A program made the translations under genes and the position numbers. The notes under the pieces were generated by a model. That model did no database searches and was not told where the DNA came from. It saw only the letters and a program-made list of their open reading frames with translations. Shown one piece after another: positions 1-9,599 of a stretch of DNA of 64,000 bases (position 1 is its first letter; each line of letters begins with the position of its first letter). This DNA comes from Candidatus Palauibacter poriticola (GTDB lineage: Bacteria > Gemmatimonadota > Gemmatimonadetes > Palauibacterales > Palauibacteraceae). Location: the NCBI GenBank assembly GCA_012270965.1, contig JAAXHJ010000054.1, forward strand, positions 1-64,000, given 5' to 3'.

Positions 1-297
1 GTGGTGTTCTGTAAAGACTTACGGCCCCGAAACTCCCCGGTTGCGTAGGTCGAAACGGGCGGGGCGGTGTCGGCGGGGTCCGGGAGGGGGGGCTAGCCGG
101 GGGGGAAACCGCTCGGCGGGCCGTCCGTCCGGCAACCCGCGTTTCCGTCGCACGATGCGCGATGTCGGGCGTGCCTACGGCGGGCCGTACGATGCTCACG
201 GCGGGCGGGCCCGTCCGGGGCTCCGTCATGGTCCGCGTTCCCGAAAAAACGGACACGGCGCGTGTGGGTAGGTTCTTTCAGTGTTCCCCCCCCCGGC
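1..297. other. No gene recognised at window edge
   Basis: This GC-rich stretch lies downstream of the recombinase remnant on the minus strand. It contains G- and C-homopolymer runs and no reading frame that resembles a protein. It may be the rest of a small integrated element that continues beyond the window. Confidence 0.4.
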
Positions 298-1261
298 CTA
301 CCGGGGAGCGGCGTAGGGGACGGCGAGCGTCGCGACGGCGGCGGCCTTGGCGGCCTCTCCCCGGCGGTCGTATATGCGCGTGGTGTCCGTCGAGGCGTGG
401 CCCATGCAGTCGGCGACGGCGGCGAGGTCGTTTCCCCCCGCGAGTAGCTGGGTCGCGAACGAGCGGCGCAGGACGTGGGGGCCGATGCTCCCTGAGTCCG
501 GCGCGGGCGGCCAGCGTTCGGACGCGGGCGGCGACGGCCTGCCCGCTCATTCCCCGGCCCGAAAGCGGCTCCCCCCCCTTGGTGACGGGCGCGAGGATCG
601 GCCCCGGCTTTGCCCCCCGGACGGCGGTCCAGTCCGCGAGGGCGCGAACCGTCCCGCCGGCGAGGTGCGCCAACCGCTCGCGGCGACCCTTCCCCCGAAC
701 CCGCAGCGTCCCCGCCTCCGCGTCAAGGTCTTCCATCGTCGCGGCGGCGGCCTCCGCGCGGCGCAACCCGAGTCCGAACAGCATCGCCAGTAGGGCGGCG
801 TCGCGGGCCGCGCTGGCCGGGTTGCGTCCGGCGGCGGCGGCCCGGAACAGCCTTCCGACCTGCGCGGGGGAGAGCGCCCGGCCGGGGGCGCTCGATCCGG
901 GGACGCGGCGCAGTGCGGCGGTGGCCCGTTCGAGCGCGTCCCGCTCCATGTCCCCGGCCAGCCAAGCGGCCCGGACGGCTCCCCGGACGGCGGCGAGCGA
1001 GGCGTTCACGCTGGCGACCGCGAGGCGGTCCGGGTGGTCCGTTGGTAGGTCCGCCCGGTCGGCGAGGGCGGCCCGCATGGCGGCCAGCGTGTCGGGGGGA
1101 CGGGTGTGCCATGGGACGCGCTCCCCGTCCGCGTCGTGTCCGGCGAGGGCTCGGGCGGCCCGGTTGAGGCTGGCCCGGACGCTGGCCCGCGACCCCTTGG
1201 CGGTTCCGGCGACGTGCCGGGCGGCGGGCGTGGCGGTCGGGATGGACGGCGTTTCGGACAA
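298..1261 (-). pseudogene. Tyrosine recombinase (XerC/D-like integrase), frameshifted
   Basis: This is a site-specific DNA recombinase of the phage-integrase family. The first frame, from a TTG at 1261 preceded by GGGAG, carries the core-binding helices and the first catalytic Arg (GLGLRRAEA) and Lys (RGKGRRER). Near position 493 the frame breaks. The rest lies one base away and holds GPHVLRRSFATQLL (His and Arg), CMGHASTDTT (His) and the nucleophilic Tyr in RIYDRRGEAAK, ending at TAG 298-300. Removing one base would give a coherent join (ARAGLGSIGPHVLRR). All catalytic residues therefore survive in two frames. The gene is either freshly inactivated, rescued by frameshifting, or carries a sequencing error. 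The same frame is open upstream to an ATG at 1420 that overlaps the stop of the tsx-like gene. Confidence 0.8.
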
Positions 1262-1416
1262 TGTCGGGGCTCCCTGCGCGGGCGGTGGGTTGCGAAAACA
1301 AGGCGTTTGGGCCGAGAGCGGACCGGGACCGCCCGCAACGTAACCCGAGCCCGGCAGGCCCGCGGTCAGGCCACTCGCGGCCAGCAGGCTCCAGATCCGA
1401 CAAACCGGCGCCGCGT

Positions 1417-2202
1417 TCATAGGCGCCAGACGACGAGGAACTGCACCACGCTCTCCGTCACCTCCGTCCCCAGCTTGTTTCGCCAGTACTGGTATTCGAT
1501 GCCGCTCATGAGCCGGCCACCGCCACCGCCGAGCAATCGGCCGAGATCCAGCGTAAGCTGCGGCTGAGCGAGGATCCACCCGCGCACCTCGTCGCCGAAT
1601 TCATCCGTCACGGCGCTGATGTACTCGGCATGGCCGGTAAAGGTGAAGGTTTGGCCCAGCATCTCCCACGCCGCCAGCCAGTTCACGTCGAACATCCAGC
1701 CGTTGCCCGTCGCCGGCGCGCCGCCGTTGTCGACCCCGCTCGAAGCGTCCACCATCCGGGCGAAGTCCGTGTTGAGGAAAGTGAATCCCGGGATGCCCCA
1801 CGATGCCCGGAACCCGGGCGTGTACTTGAGCGCCTTCGCCTGTGCGCCGTAGTTCACGCCGCCCAGCAGGGCGAAGTCGCGGATCGCGCCGATGCTCACT
1901 CGGCTCCCGCTGATCTTCCCCAGACTCAGCGAGGGATACCACTCCCCGTACAGATCCTTCTCGTTGAAGCCGTCGCTCCCTCCGTCCGCCGTGTAGTCGA
2001 AGAACATGAAATGGTCGCCCCACGACCACTGCGCGGCGTTCTGGAAGGTGACGACGACGGTGCCGTGCCCCGTGTCCGCGAACGGATTCGCCAGCTTGCC
2101 GAGCTGTAGCTGGAACTCCGTCTGTCCGGCCGCGGCCGCTGGCACTGCCAGAAGGAGGACGACGGCGAGCCGTCCGGCGGAAAGCCGTTTTCTCAGCTTC
2201 AT
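1417..2202 (-). CDS. Tsx-like nucleoside-specific outer membrane channel
   Basis: Predicted outer membrane beta-barrel of 261 aa. It has a cleavable signal peptide (basic start, hydrophobic stretch, cleavage near AAAAGQT). After it come family features of the Tsx/OmpX-type nucleoside channel: an N-terminal aromatic strand with WSWGDHFMFFDY, alternating strands such as DLYGEWYPSLSLGKISG, and a C-terminal strand ending FLVVWRL. Tsx proteins mediate passive nucleoside uptake. The substrate here is inferred only from family resemblance. Its TGA stop overlaps an ATG (ATGA at 1417-1420) whose frame starts like a signal peptide but runs into recombinase sequence. A former downstream partner may therefore have been replaced by an insertion. 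Confidence 0.65.
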   Translation of the reverse strand: MKLRKRLSAGRLAVVLLLAVPAAAAGQTEFQLQLGKLANPFADTGHGTVVVTFQNAAQWSWGDHFMFFDYTADGGSDGFNEKDLYGEWYPSLSLGKISGSRVSIGAIRDFALLGGVNYGAQAKALKYTPGFRASWGIPGFTFLNTDFARMVDASSGVDNGGAPATGNGWMFDVNWLAAWEMLGQTFTFTGHAEYISAVTDEFGDEVRGWILAQPQLTLDLGRLLGGGGGRLMSGIEYQYWRNKLGTEVTESVVQFLVVWRL

Positions 2203-2405
2203 TCAGCCTCTCTAGGGGAGAAGGACGACGGCGCTCGCGCGTCGTGAGGTTACAGCCAAGTGAATTCCGCGGCGAACACCCGCGCCGTCCTGAACCGTCC
2301 ACCGTTCAACGCGGACTCCGCCAGCGCAGGCAGGGTATCGGAGCCGAGTGGTTTCGGCACCCGTCAGTTGCTGCTCCAGATACACGGGCGACAGACTCTC
2401 GGCCT
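2203..2405. other. Degraded coding-like sequence, no intact gene
   Basis: Downstream of the Fic-like remnant on the minus strand, short blocks look protein-like in different frames (for example LPALAESALNGGRFRTARVF ending at a TAA, and SPVYLEQQLTGAETTR). No continuous frame joins them. They probably belong to the same decayed locus or a second lost gene. Confidence 0.3.
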
Positions 2406-2940
2406 TCATGCCGCACCCCGCGCGAGCAGCCCAGTGCTCGACGGTTTCCCGCGCGCCGGGATGGCGGATGCCCGCCGGGGCCACACCGCCTTCGTACCGA
2501 ACGAGGCTTGTCCGCGGTGCCGCATCAGATCCGCAAGGTCGTCCGGGCGCGCACCGATGTGTTCCGGGATCGGCTTCCGGGTCCACCGGTCCCGCTCGCC
2601 CCCCACCCGCTCTCGGTTCGGAGTCCGAGGCTTGCGAATCTCGGGTCGCCGATCACCACCGCCTGCAGGCGTTCCAGCTCATCGACATCAAGGTCGCGCT
2701 GACCTGCGTCGCCGATTGCCCGACCCCAGCGAAGTCTTCGATTCCGGGTCGGCCGCTCACCCTCGATCTGAAACGACGCCTGGCTGTCTTCGAGGAGCAA
2801 AAGGGCCGCGGCGCGACGACGATGTCCGGGTGCGTCCGTCCTCGCCTCCCGAGCTTGCTGCCCCAGGCGCATGTCCACATGGCGCTCGAGCTGGGGGGTC
2901 CGCTGGACCAGCGGGCAGAATCGCCTCGCACCGGGCAGTT
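2406..2940 (-). pseudogene. Decayed Fic-family-like protein fragment
   Basis: Two minus-strand frames together resemble the N-terminal part of a Fic (AMPylase) family protein. The first (about 2525-2940) contains LLEDSQASFQIEGE, RWGRAIGDAG, DELERLQAVVIGDPRFASLG and LRTESGW. The next (about 2406-2606) continues with VGGERDRW and PIPEHIGARPDDLADLM. They do not join without a frameshift near 2600. The Fic catalytic motif HPFxxGNGR was not found further down. This looks like an inactivated remnant. Confidence 0.55.
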
Positions 2941-3079
2941 AGATGTGGCGCAAGAACTCCGTAACTCTCAGCCAAGATCGCAGATAACCGTTCACAACTG
3001 ACCGAAAGCGTCGACATATCTTCACGATCCTGCACATCTCTTCCCGGATGGGCGGGAGGCGCGAAGCATCTTCACCGGG

Positions 3080-6000
3080 TCAGGGGCGGGGCGGTTTCTC
3101 CGGCATGGGGACGACCGCGTTGGGGCCCGTGAAGTGCAGGCCCACGGCGACCGGGCCGGCCAAGCTCGAAGCCGCCGCTCGGTACACGTCGGCTTGGATC
3201 CGGTAGCCGCGGGCCACGCGCGGCGCCTGCGCGGCTGTGATGCCGTGCGTCTTGAAGTCGATGACCAAGGCGTCCATCTCCTCTCGCAGATCCATGGTGC
3301 CGGCCAGGTGGGAAGGCGCCGGGCCGGGGCCGGCGAGACGCCGGTACAGGTCGAACGCGCCGAACCGCCAGTCCCGCGCGCCCAAGAGGTGGGTAAAGGT
3401 GAGTTCCTTCCAGTAGTCGCGGCCGAGTTCGCCCGCCGTGTACCAGGCCCACTCCTCGCTCGCGGCCACGCGGCGGATCTCCTCTTCCAGTTGCCTGCGG
3501 TATTCGCTTCCCGGACGGAGCATGGCCTCGAGTTCGGGCTCTTCCAGCGAACCGATGGTCTCTTCCACGACGCGGGCGATCTCCGCTTCCGCCTCCAGCC
3601 GTTCGAGCGCACCGTGGATGATCTGCCCCCGAACCAGCGCCGGGAGTCCCACCTCCTCCGCCGAGCTCTCGGGCGCGAAGTGCCAGGGGGCGAGGACGCC
3701 GTACTGGTAACGGCGCTCCCATTCTTCCGGATCCGCTTCCAGGACCGTGAGTTCGGTCGCCGAGCGGGTCCAGCGCAGCGGCAACTCCGGGAGCGTGTGG
3801 ATGAACGCCGGCGGCGTCGCCACCTCGTACCGGTCCAGCCAATCCAAGGTCGGCGGGCGGCTCGTGCGCGGGGCGGCCGGCGTGCCCACATGGCTCCGCG
3901 CCTTGGCCCCGCCGCGGGCGAGCCATTGGTCGTACCCTTTCTTTCCGTCCGGCCGGCCGACGATGATCAGGCGGTCGCGGGCCCGCGTCGCAGCCACGTA
4001 CAGGAGACGCGCCTCCTCCGCCCTCGCCTCGAGTCCTTCGCGGAGCACAATCCGGTCGCCGCGCGCTCCCCGGTCGGCTGCCTTGAGGCAGAAGAGGGGT
4101 CCGAGTTCGGGATCGGACCAGTACTCGTTCGCACGCGGGCCCCAGAGCGGCCGGTCGACACCGACCAGGAAGACGACCGGCCACTCGAGTCCCTTCGCCT
4201 GGTGGATCGTCGAGAGGGTGACGACGTCGTCCTCCTTCGAATAGAGCGGCGCCTGTGGAAGACCAACGTCACGGCTCGTCGAGCGATCCCACACCTCGAA
4301 AAAGGTGGAGAGGTCGCGCGCGCGATGAGACTCCGCGAAGTGGATGAGACTCTGTAGGTTGGCGAGGACCTCCTCCGCACCCTCCATGAGGAGCACGTGC
4401 AGACGGTATCCGGTGCGTTCGAACAGCTCCTCGATGACTTCGTCGAGGGCGAGCCGCGGCGCGAGCTGGCGCAGGTCATCGAGGACCGAGAGCCCATCCT
4501 CAAGCGCGCGGCGCTCGATACCGGCCAGTCGCGGATGATCGGGGGCCGCCGGCCATTCCTCCTCGTCCAGGAACCCCTTCGCCTGGCGCAGGAGCGGCCC
4601 ACCGCGCTGGAGCAGGCGGATGCGGGCGATCGTCTCATCCCGGAGACCCACGAAGGGCGACCGGAGGTAGCCGAAGGCCCGCAGGTCGTCGCGTTCGTTC
4701 GCGAGCACCCGAAGCGCGTTGAGGACATCCAAGACCTCCTGGCGTTCCCCAAGGTGCATCATGCCGGCGACGAAGTAGGGGATGCCGTGGCGCTTGAGCG
4801 CCGTCTCGAAATGCTCGAGCCCGGTGCGGGCGCGGTAGAGGAGGGCGATGTCGCGGAAGGCGAGCGGACGAAGCTCGCCCGTGTCGGGATCGCGGATGGC
4901 GTCGCGGCCCACCGAGGCGAGGATCCGGGAGGCGATGCGGGCGGCCGCGGATTCGCGGCGCTCGGCCGCCTTCTTCCCCCGCACTCGGATCCACTCGACG
5001 CCGGCCTCCTCATGATCGTCGACGCCCGCCACGAGGTCGGCGTAGTCGATTCGACTCGGCAACCCTTCCTCGGCGAGCGCGACTCCCGTCTCGTCCATGG
5101 AGACGCGTCCGACGATGTTCACGAAGTCGACGATTGGAGGGGCGCTGCGAAAGTTGCGCGGGAGGTCGAGGATGTCGCCCTTCTCGCCAAAGTCATCGGC
5201 GACGGCGTTCCACACCGAGATGTCGGCGCCGCGGAAGCGGTAGATGCTCTGCTTCGGATCGCCGACGAGAAAAAGTTGGGGACGATCCACGCCGCGTCCG
5301 ATGGCGAAGGCGATGTCGCGCTGCGTGAAGTCGGTGTCCTGGAACTCGTCGATGATGAGGATCCGATAGCGATCCCGTATCGCCGCGAGCGCGGCGGGGC
5401 CCGCGGGGCCGAGCAGGAGATCGGCCGCCCCCAGGACGAGGCTGTCGAAGTCGCGCCGGTTCTCTTCCTCGAGCCAGGCGTTCCAGCGCACGCGGGCCTC
5501 GAGCGCCACTTCGACGAGTTCCGAACAGATCGCGAGGGCCTCATCGTCCTTCTCGTCGCTCTCCGGACACAGGCGTTTCACCGACGGCAGGTCGAGGCCG
5601 GCGCTTCGGGACGCAAACAGGTCGAGCGTGCCGTCGCTCGCCGGCGGCGCGGCGGTCCGGAGCCATTTCGCGTACCGCCGGTCGCGCCACCTCAGGTCGC
5701 GGAGGACCTCCCGGACGTGGTCGATCGCGCCCCGGACGTTCTGCCGGCCCGCGAGCTTCCACCGCCGCAGGATCGCCTGGGCCGCGGGATCCTGCGCTTC
5801 GAGCCTGTCGAGCAGGAGCGTCTTGATGAGTTCGTCCTGCTCGGCCCACGCCTCGTCCTCATCGAGGATCTCGAAGGTGGGGTCGATCCCCAGGCGCAGG
5901 GCGTGTTCGCGGAGCAGCTCGCCACAGAAGGAGTGGATGGTGCCGACCGAGGCGCGGTCGATCTCCCAACGCAGTTCGTCCGCGCGCCGCGAGGCTTCGA

Positions 6001-6265
6001 TCCGCTTCCGGAGCTGCCGCTTGAGGTCGTAGGCGGCCTTCTCCGTGAACGTGATGGCGGCGATCTCGTCCAGTCGGCAGGAGACCGCGGGCGGTGCGAG
6101 CGGTTCCCCCGTCTCCTCGTTCACGCCGAAGGGGATCCCGAGCCGCCACATGATCTTGCCGACCACGGTGGTCGTCTTGCCCGTGCCGGCGTTGGCGACG
6201 AGCAGCGTGTCGTCCTCCGACCTAATCGCGCGCACCTGCTCCGTAGTCCACCGGATCTCAGCCAC
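3080..6265 (-). CDS. addA: UvrD-like helicase/exonuclease, AddA-type
   Basis: SF1A helicase with a C-terminal PD-(D/E)XK nuclease (about 1061 aa), the AddA-like subunit of a double-strand-break resection complex. Motifs in order are Walker A ANAGTGKTTTVVGK near residue 25, motif Ia TFTEKAAYDLK, Walker B LIIDEFQDTDFTQRD, motif III GDPKQSIYRFRGAD, motif V STIHQAKGLEWPVV and motif VI LYVAATRARDR. Nuclease residues are in GQIIHGALE, MDALVIDFKTHG (D-x-K) and QADVYRAA. The GTG start at 6265 is chosen because VAEIRWTTEQVRAI begins the family match and because it overlaps the upstream gene as GTGGCTGA. That overlap implies translational coupling to the AddB-like partner. Confidence 0.85.
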   Translation of the reverse strand: MAEIRWTTEQVRAIRSEDDTLLVANAGTGKTTTVVGKIMWRLGIPFGVNEETGEPLAPPAVSCRLDEIAAITFTEKAAYDLKRQLRKRIEASRRADELRWEIDRASVGTIHSFCGELLREHALRLGIDPTFEILDEDEAWAEQDELIKTLLLDRLEAQDPAAQAILRRWKLAGRQNVRGAIDHVREVLRDLRWRDRRYAKWLRTAAPPASDGTLDLFASRSAGLDLPSVKRLCPESDEKDDEALAICSELVEVALEARVRWNAWLEEENRRDFDSLVLGAADLLLGPAGPAALAAIRDRYRILIIDEFQDTDFTQRDIAFAIGRGVDRPQLFLVGDPKQSIYRFRGADISVWNAVADDFGEKGDILDLPRNFRSAPPIVDFVNIVGRVSMDETGVALAEEGLPSRIDYADLVAGVDDHEEAGVEWIRVRGKKAAERRESAAARIASRILASVGRDAIRDPDTGELRPLAFRDIALLYRARTGLEHFETALKRHGIPYFVAGMMHLGERQEVLDVLNALRVLANERDDLRAFGYLRSPFVGLRDETIARIRLLQRGGPLLRQAKGFLDEEEWPAAPDHPRLAGIERRALEDGLSVLDDLRQLAPRLALDEVIEELFERTGYRLHVLLMEGAEEVLANLQSLIHFAESHRARDLSTFFEVWDRSTSRDVGLPQAPLYSKEDDVVTLSTIHQAKGLEWPVVFLVGVDRPLWGPRANEYWSDPELGPLFCLKAADRGARGDRIVLREGLEARAEEARLLYVAATRARDRLIIVGRPDGKKGYDQWLARGGAKARSHVGTPAAPRTSRPPTLDWLDRYEVATPPAFIHTLPELPLRWTRSATELTVLEADPEEWERRYQYGVLAPWHFAPESSAEEVGLPALVRGQIIHGALERLEAEAEIARVVEETIGSLEEPELEAMLRPGSEYRRQLEEEIRRVAASEEWAWYTAGELGRDYWKELTFTHLLGARDWRFGAFDLYRRLAGPGPAPSHLAGTMDLREEMDALVIDFKTHGITAAQAPRVARGYRIQADVYRAAASSLAGPVAVGLHFTGPNAVVPMPEKPPRP

Positions 6266-9200
6266 CGGCACCCTCCCCGTAGTCCCGGGGGTGGTCCCCA
6301 AAGCGGTCGCCGAAATCGGCGAAGCGGTGGCCCTCGGTGAGCCGGGCGTGGTTGCGGCGGATCGCGAGACCCGGATCCCACGGCTTCCAGTTTCCCTTCC
6401 GCGACGCGACGGCTTCGAAGCAGCCGCTCCGCACGCGCGCTGGGATCGTGAGCGCGAGCGACAGGGCCCGCTCGTACCTCTCCGAACCGAAGGCGACCGT
6501 GCCCCCATTCTGCGGATTACCCGGTTTCTTGATCGCCCGATAACGGCTCGAGCCCATCTCGTAGCCGCGGTCGGCCATCACCCGCGCGTAGAGAACGCCC
6601 TGCAGGGAGGTCGCGTCGTCGAAGCTCGGCGCGCCCGGGGTCCAGCTGCTCTTGTAATCCAGCACATGGTGAACGCCGGACCCCACCCCCACTCGATCCA
6701 CCCGGTCGATGCTGCCGCGCAGGCTCACGCGCGACATCCGTCCCCATACGTCCTCGCCCTCTACGAACGTTCGCTCATCGTCCCAACCGAAGCGCAACTC
6801 GGTATGGACCGGGCGTTCGCCTTGTCCCGCCATGTATTCGAGTTCCCAGGCAACGTAGTCGCGCACTCCCGTCACGATCCCTTGGCGTGTCTGCTCCCAG
6901 AGAGCGGCGACCCCGAGCCACTCCCCCTTCTCCACGCGTTCGGCGCAGACCTCCTCGGAGATCTCCGCGAGGCGGATCTCGGCGGACCCCGTGAGGGAAA
7001 GGGGGAGACGGTCCATGAACTCGGCGTAGAACCGCTCGAGGATCTCGTGCGCCACGCTTCCGAACACGAGCGGCGTCGTCTCCTCCTCGGCCTCCTCCAC
7101 GCCTTTCAGCCAGAGCACGCGCTCGATGAGGAAGGTGAAGGGGGCCCTCGCGTAGGCCTCCAGTTGGCCGGCGGACCACGGGTGGTCGTCGTCGAAGCGG
7201 CGCTCCAGCCGCCGCAGCACGCCGGGGTCGCGCAGGTAACCGTTCCACGGGTTCGGCCGAAGAGCGGGATGCACGACATTGACGTCGCTCGATGGAGGCG
7301 CGGGGACGAGGAATCCGGGGTAGCGGTCGAGTCCGGGGCCGCGATGGGTCTCGGCCGCGGCCGCCACGATCGCGCGGGCGATGCGGGCGGGGCGGGCGGG
7401 GGCGATGCGCGGTCGCGCCTCTGAGCCGGAGCGTCCGAGGGTCCGGTAAAGGGAGAAGGCGGCGCGCCGGTCCGCCTCGGCCGGCGTCACGGGCTCCACG
7501 TCAGCCGAGGGGCGGCGGACTCTGGGAAGCTCGGCGGCGTCCTCGTGCGGAGGGACCATGAGGGACGGTAGGAGCGGCCGACCCCCGGGATCGGTGGTAC
7601 GGTAGCTGATCCACACCGGACCCGCCTGCTGCGTGACGGCACGCCACAGCGCCCGCTCGCGTCGGAGCGTCTCGTCCCGGTGCCCGACGGGGAGGCCCAG
7701 CGCGGCGAGGCGGAGGCGCTCCCCGTCGGTGAACACGCCCGTGGAGCCGGCCGTGCGCGGAAACTCGCCGTCGTTCGCATGCACGACGAACGTGTGGGCG
7801 AAGGGAAAGAGCGCGGCGTCGTGGGCCTCCAGGACCTGGACGCCCTTCTGCCCCGGCGTGGAGAGGATGAGTTCGTTCGCCTGCAGGAGTTTCCCGAGAA
7901 GCGCGTGCCACGCCGCCGGCAAGAGTGGGTCGTCGGCGTGGTCGAGGTTCCGCCACTCGCGCAGGAGTCGTTCGAGGTGGAGGATCCCTCGCTGGTCGGA
8001 GCGCACAACCTCCCACCGTTGCTCCACGGGCTCGCAGACCCGGCGCCTCAGCCGGAACACGCCGCGGTCTTTTCGGAGGAGCGCGAGCGTCGCGTCGATC
8101 CAGTCCGCTTCGGGGCGAGCCTCGCCCAGCGGTTCGAGTACGTCTCGGATCGCCGCGAAGGCCTCGATGTCCTTCTCGACGCGATCCGCGAAGAGCCCGC
8201 GGCCTCGGATCTCGCGCGCCTTGTCCTCCACGAGTGCGCGGAGTCGCTCGAGATTCTCGCTCCACGCATCGAGTCCCTGCACGCGGCGGAGCGCCGCGAT
8301 GGCGTCGATGCCCCGAAGATCGACGCGCGTGTCGAAGTAGGGGTGCGCGAGCACGGCCCGCAGCGACCGGTAGTCCCAGTTCCGGCCCGCTCCCCGCAGG
8401 ATGAGGAGGAGAGCCCTGAGGGCCGGAACCTCGTCCAGCGGCGTCCGGATCCGGGCCGTGGCGGAGACGCCCGCCCGCCGCAGCGACCGGTACGCGCGGT
8501 GCGTGTTGTCGTGGCCCGACTTCGCAACGACGGCGATCCGGTGCGGTTCCGCGCTACCCGCCGCGAGAATCTCCTTGACCTGCCGCGCCACCCAGGCCAT
8601 CTCGCGCGCGGCGTCCGGCACGGGCTGCACGGTCGGCGGCACGGGCTGCACGGTCGGCGGCACCGGCTGCACGGTCGGCGGCCCAGCCTCCCCCTCGTCG
8701 CCACGGTCCGCGGCGCTCCCGATCACCTCCGTCCGTTCGGCCAGCGCATCGAAGAACGGATCCGGTTCGGATTCCAGCGGGAGGTAGAGGTGGACCTCCA
8801 CCTCCTCCTGCCGCGAGAGAGCCTCGAGCATGCGCTGCCGCGTGCGAGGGCTCGTGATGCCGTACACGTGCAGCTCCCGCGCACCGCCGGTCGCCGCCGC
8901 CAGTCCTCCCGCTTCGATCCGCTCCGCGATGCGGGCGTTTACCGAGCGCCGGTCTAGCCATCTCCGCTTCTCGAGCGAATCGACGTACGCGCGGTAGACC
9001 GCCACCGCCCACGCATTGCGTCGGCGGGCGAAGTCGTCCCCCCCCAGCCGGGCCAGGGCTCTCTCCAACTCGTCCGGCGGGATGCCCTCCGGCAGCAGGT
9101 CGCCGAACAGCCGGTCGAGCATGTGTCCGCGGATGACACCGTCTCCGCGGCCGGGCTCCCGCTCCAAGATCCGCCGTCCCAGCCGCGCTGCGTGCCGGCT

Positions 9201-9482
9201 CACCAGCCGGCGGCGCGTGAGGAGGCCAACGGGTTTGTCGCGGATTCCGAAGCGGTCGGTCAGCTCCCCGAACAGCGTGACGGGAGGATCGAGCCACCCG
9301 GCGACGCCGCGTTCGTACGCCGCCTCGAACAGGAGATCCCGCAGGTTCCGGTGGTTGAGCCAGATCCACGCGGCCGCTCCCGCGCCCGCCTCGGCCGGTG
9401 AGGCGGCCTCCGCCAGAAACCGCTCGGCGCACGCCGCCCACAGCGCCGTCGCGGTGGGCGCTCGAACTACGTTCAGCGGCAC
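6258..9482 (-). CDS. addB: AddB-like helicase-nuclease subunit, PD-(D/E)XK
   Basis: Large partner (1074 aa) of the adjacent AddA-type protein. The N-terminus lacks a classical Walker A motif, as expected for an inactivated helicase scaffold. The C-terminal part carries a nuclease of the PDDEXK_1 type: WSAGQLEAYARAPFTFLIER, FGSVAHEILERFY, and HHVLDYKSSW (D-x-K) followed by SLQGVLYARVM. The four cysteines that hold an iron-sulfur staple in classical AddB are not visible: the position normally reading YxxCP is YARAP, and the C-terminal tail has no Cys cluster. A PPTVQPV heptad occurs three times in tandem near residues 268-288. The role in break repair and foreign-DNA degradation is inferred from family and gene pairing. 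Confidence 0.78.
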   Translation of the reverse strand: MPLNVVRAPTATALWAACAERFLAEAASPAEAGAGAAAWIWLNHRNLRDLLFEAAYERGVAGWLDPPVTLFGELTDRFGIRDKPVGLLTRRRLVSRHAARLGRRILEREPGRGDGVIRGHMLDRLFGDLLPEGIPPDELERALARLGGDDFARRRNAWAVAVYRAYVDSLEKRRWLDRRSVNARIAERIEAGGLAAATGGARELHVYGITSPRTRQRMLEALSRQEEVEVHLYLPLESEPDPFFDALAERTEVIGSAADRGDEGEAGPPTVQPVPPTVQPVPPTVQPVPDAAREMAWVARQVKEILAAGSAEPHRIAVVAKSGHDNTHRAYRSLRRAGVSATARIRTPLDEVPALRALLLILRGAGRNWDYRSLRAVLAHPYFDTRVDLRGIDAIAALRRVQGLDAWSENLERLRALVEDKAREIRGRGLFADRVEKDIEAFAAIRDVLEPLGEARPEADWIDATLALLRKDRGVFRLRRRVCEPVEQRWEVVRSDQRGILHLERLLREWRNLDHADDPLLPAAWHALLGKLLQANELILSTPGQKGVQVLEAHDAALFPFAHTFVVHANDGEFPRTAGSTGVFTDGERLRLAALGLPVGHRDETLRRERALWRAVTQQAGPVWISYRTTDPGGRPLLPSLMVPPHEDAAELPRVRRPSADVEPVTPAEADRRAAFSLYRTLGRSGSEARPRIAPARPARIARAIVAAAAETHRGPGLDRYPGFLVPAPPSSDVNVVHPALRPNPWNGYLRDPGVLRRLERRFDDDHPWSAGQLEAYARAPFTFLIERVLWLKGVEEAEEETTPLVFGSVAHEILERFYAEFMDRLPLSLTGSAEIRLAEISEEVCAERVEKGEWLGVAALWEQTRQGIVTGVRDYVAWELEYMAGQGERPVHTELRFGWDDERTFVEGEDVWGRMSRVSLRGSIDRVDRVGVGSGVHHVLDYKSSWTPGAPSFDDATSLQGVLYARVMADRGYEMGSSRYRAIKKPGNPQNGGTVAFGSERYERALSLALTIPARVRSGCFEAVASRKGNWKPWDPGLAIRRNHARLTEGHRFADFGDRFGDHPRDYGEGAGG
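8619..8681 (-). repeat. Three tandem 21-bp units inside addB
   Basis: Three near-identical 21-base units (one mismatch in the third) encode PPTVQPV three times on the minus strand. They lie between the helicase-like parts of the AddB-like protein and probably form a flexible Pro-rich linker that can vary in copy number. Confidence 0.85.
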
Positions 9483-9599
9483 GCGTCAGGCTCCAAACGG
9501 ATCGATGGTCGCCCCCCAGCGCGGGATCCAAGTCCGGCAGGCTTCAGGGCCGGCACGTGTGAACAGCCCGACAGTCGGCGCAGAAGTGCCTGACGTCAA

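Noticed and set aside
1-3079. Prophage or integron at the window start
   Set aside because: There is one recombinase but no phage structural gene, no attC-like array and no visible attachment-site duplication. Only a small element edge can be supported.
4397-6340. 647-codon plus-strand open frame opposite addA
   Set aside because: It is antisense to a gene with all helicase motifs, with Arg/Pro/Val-rich composition and no domain. Such frames are common opposite high-GC genes.
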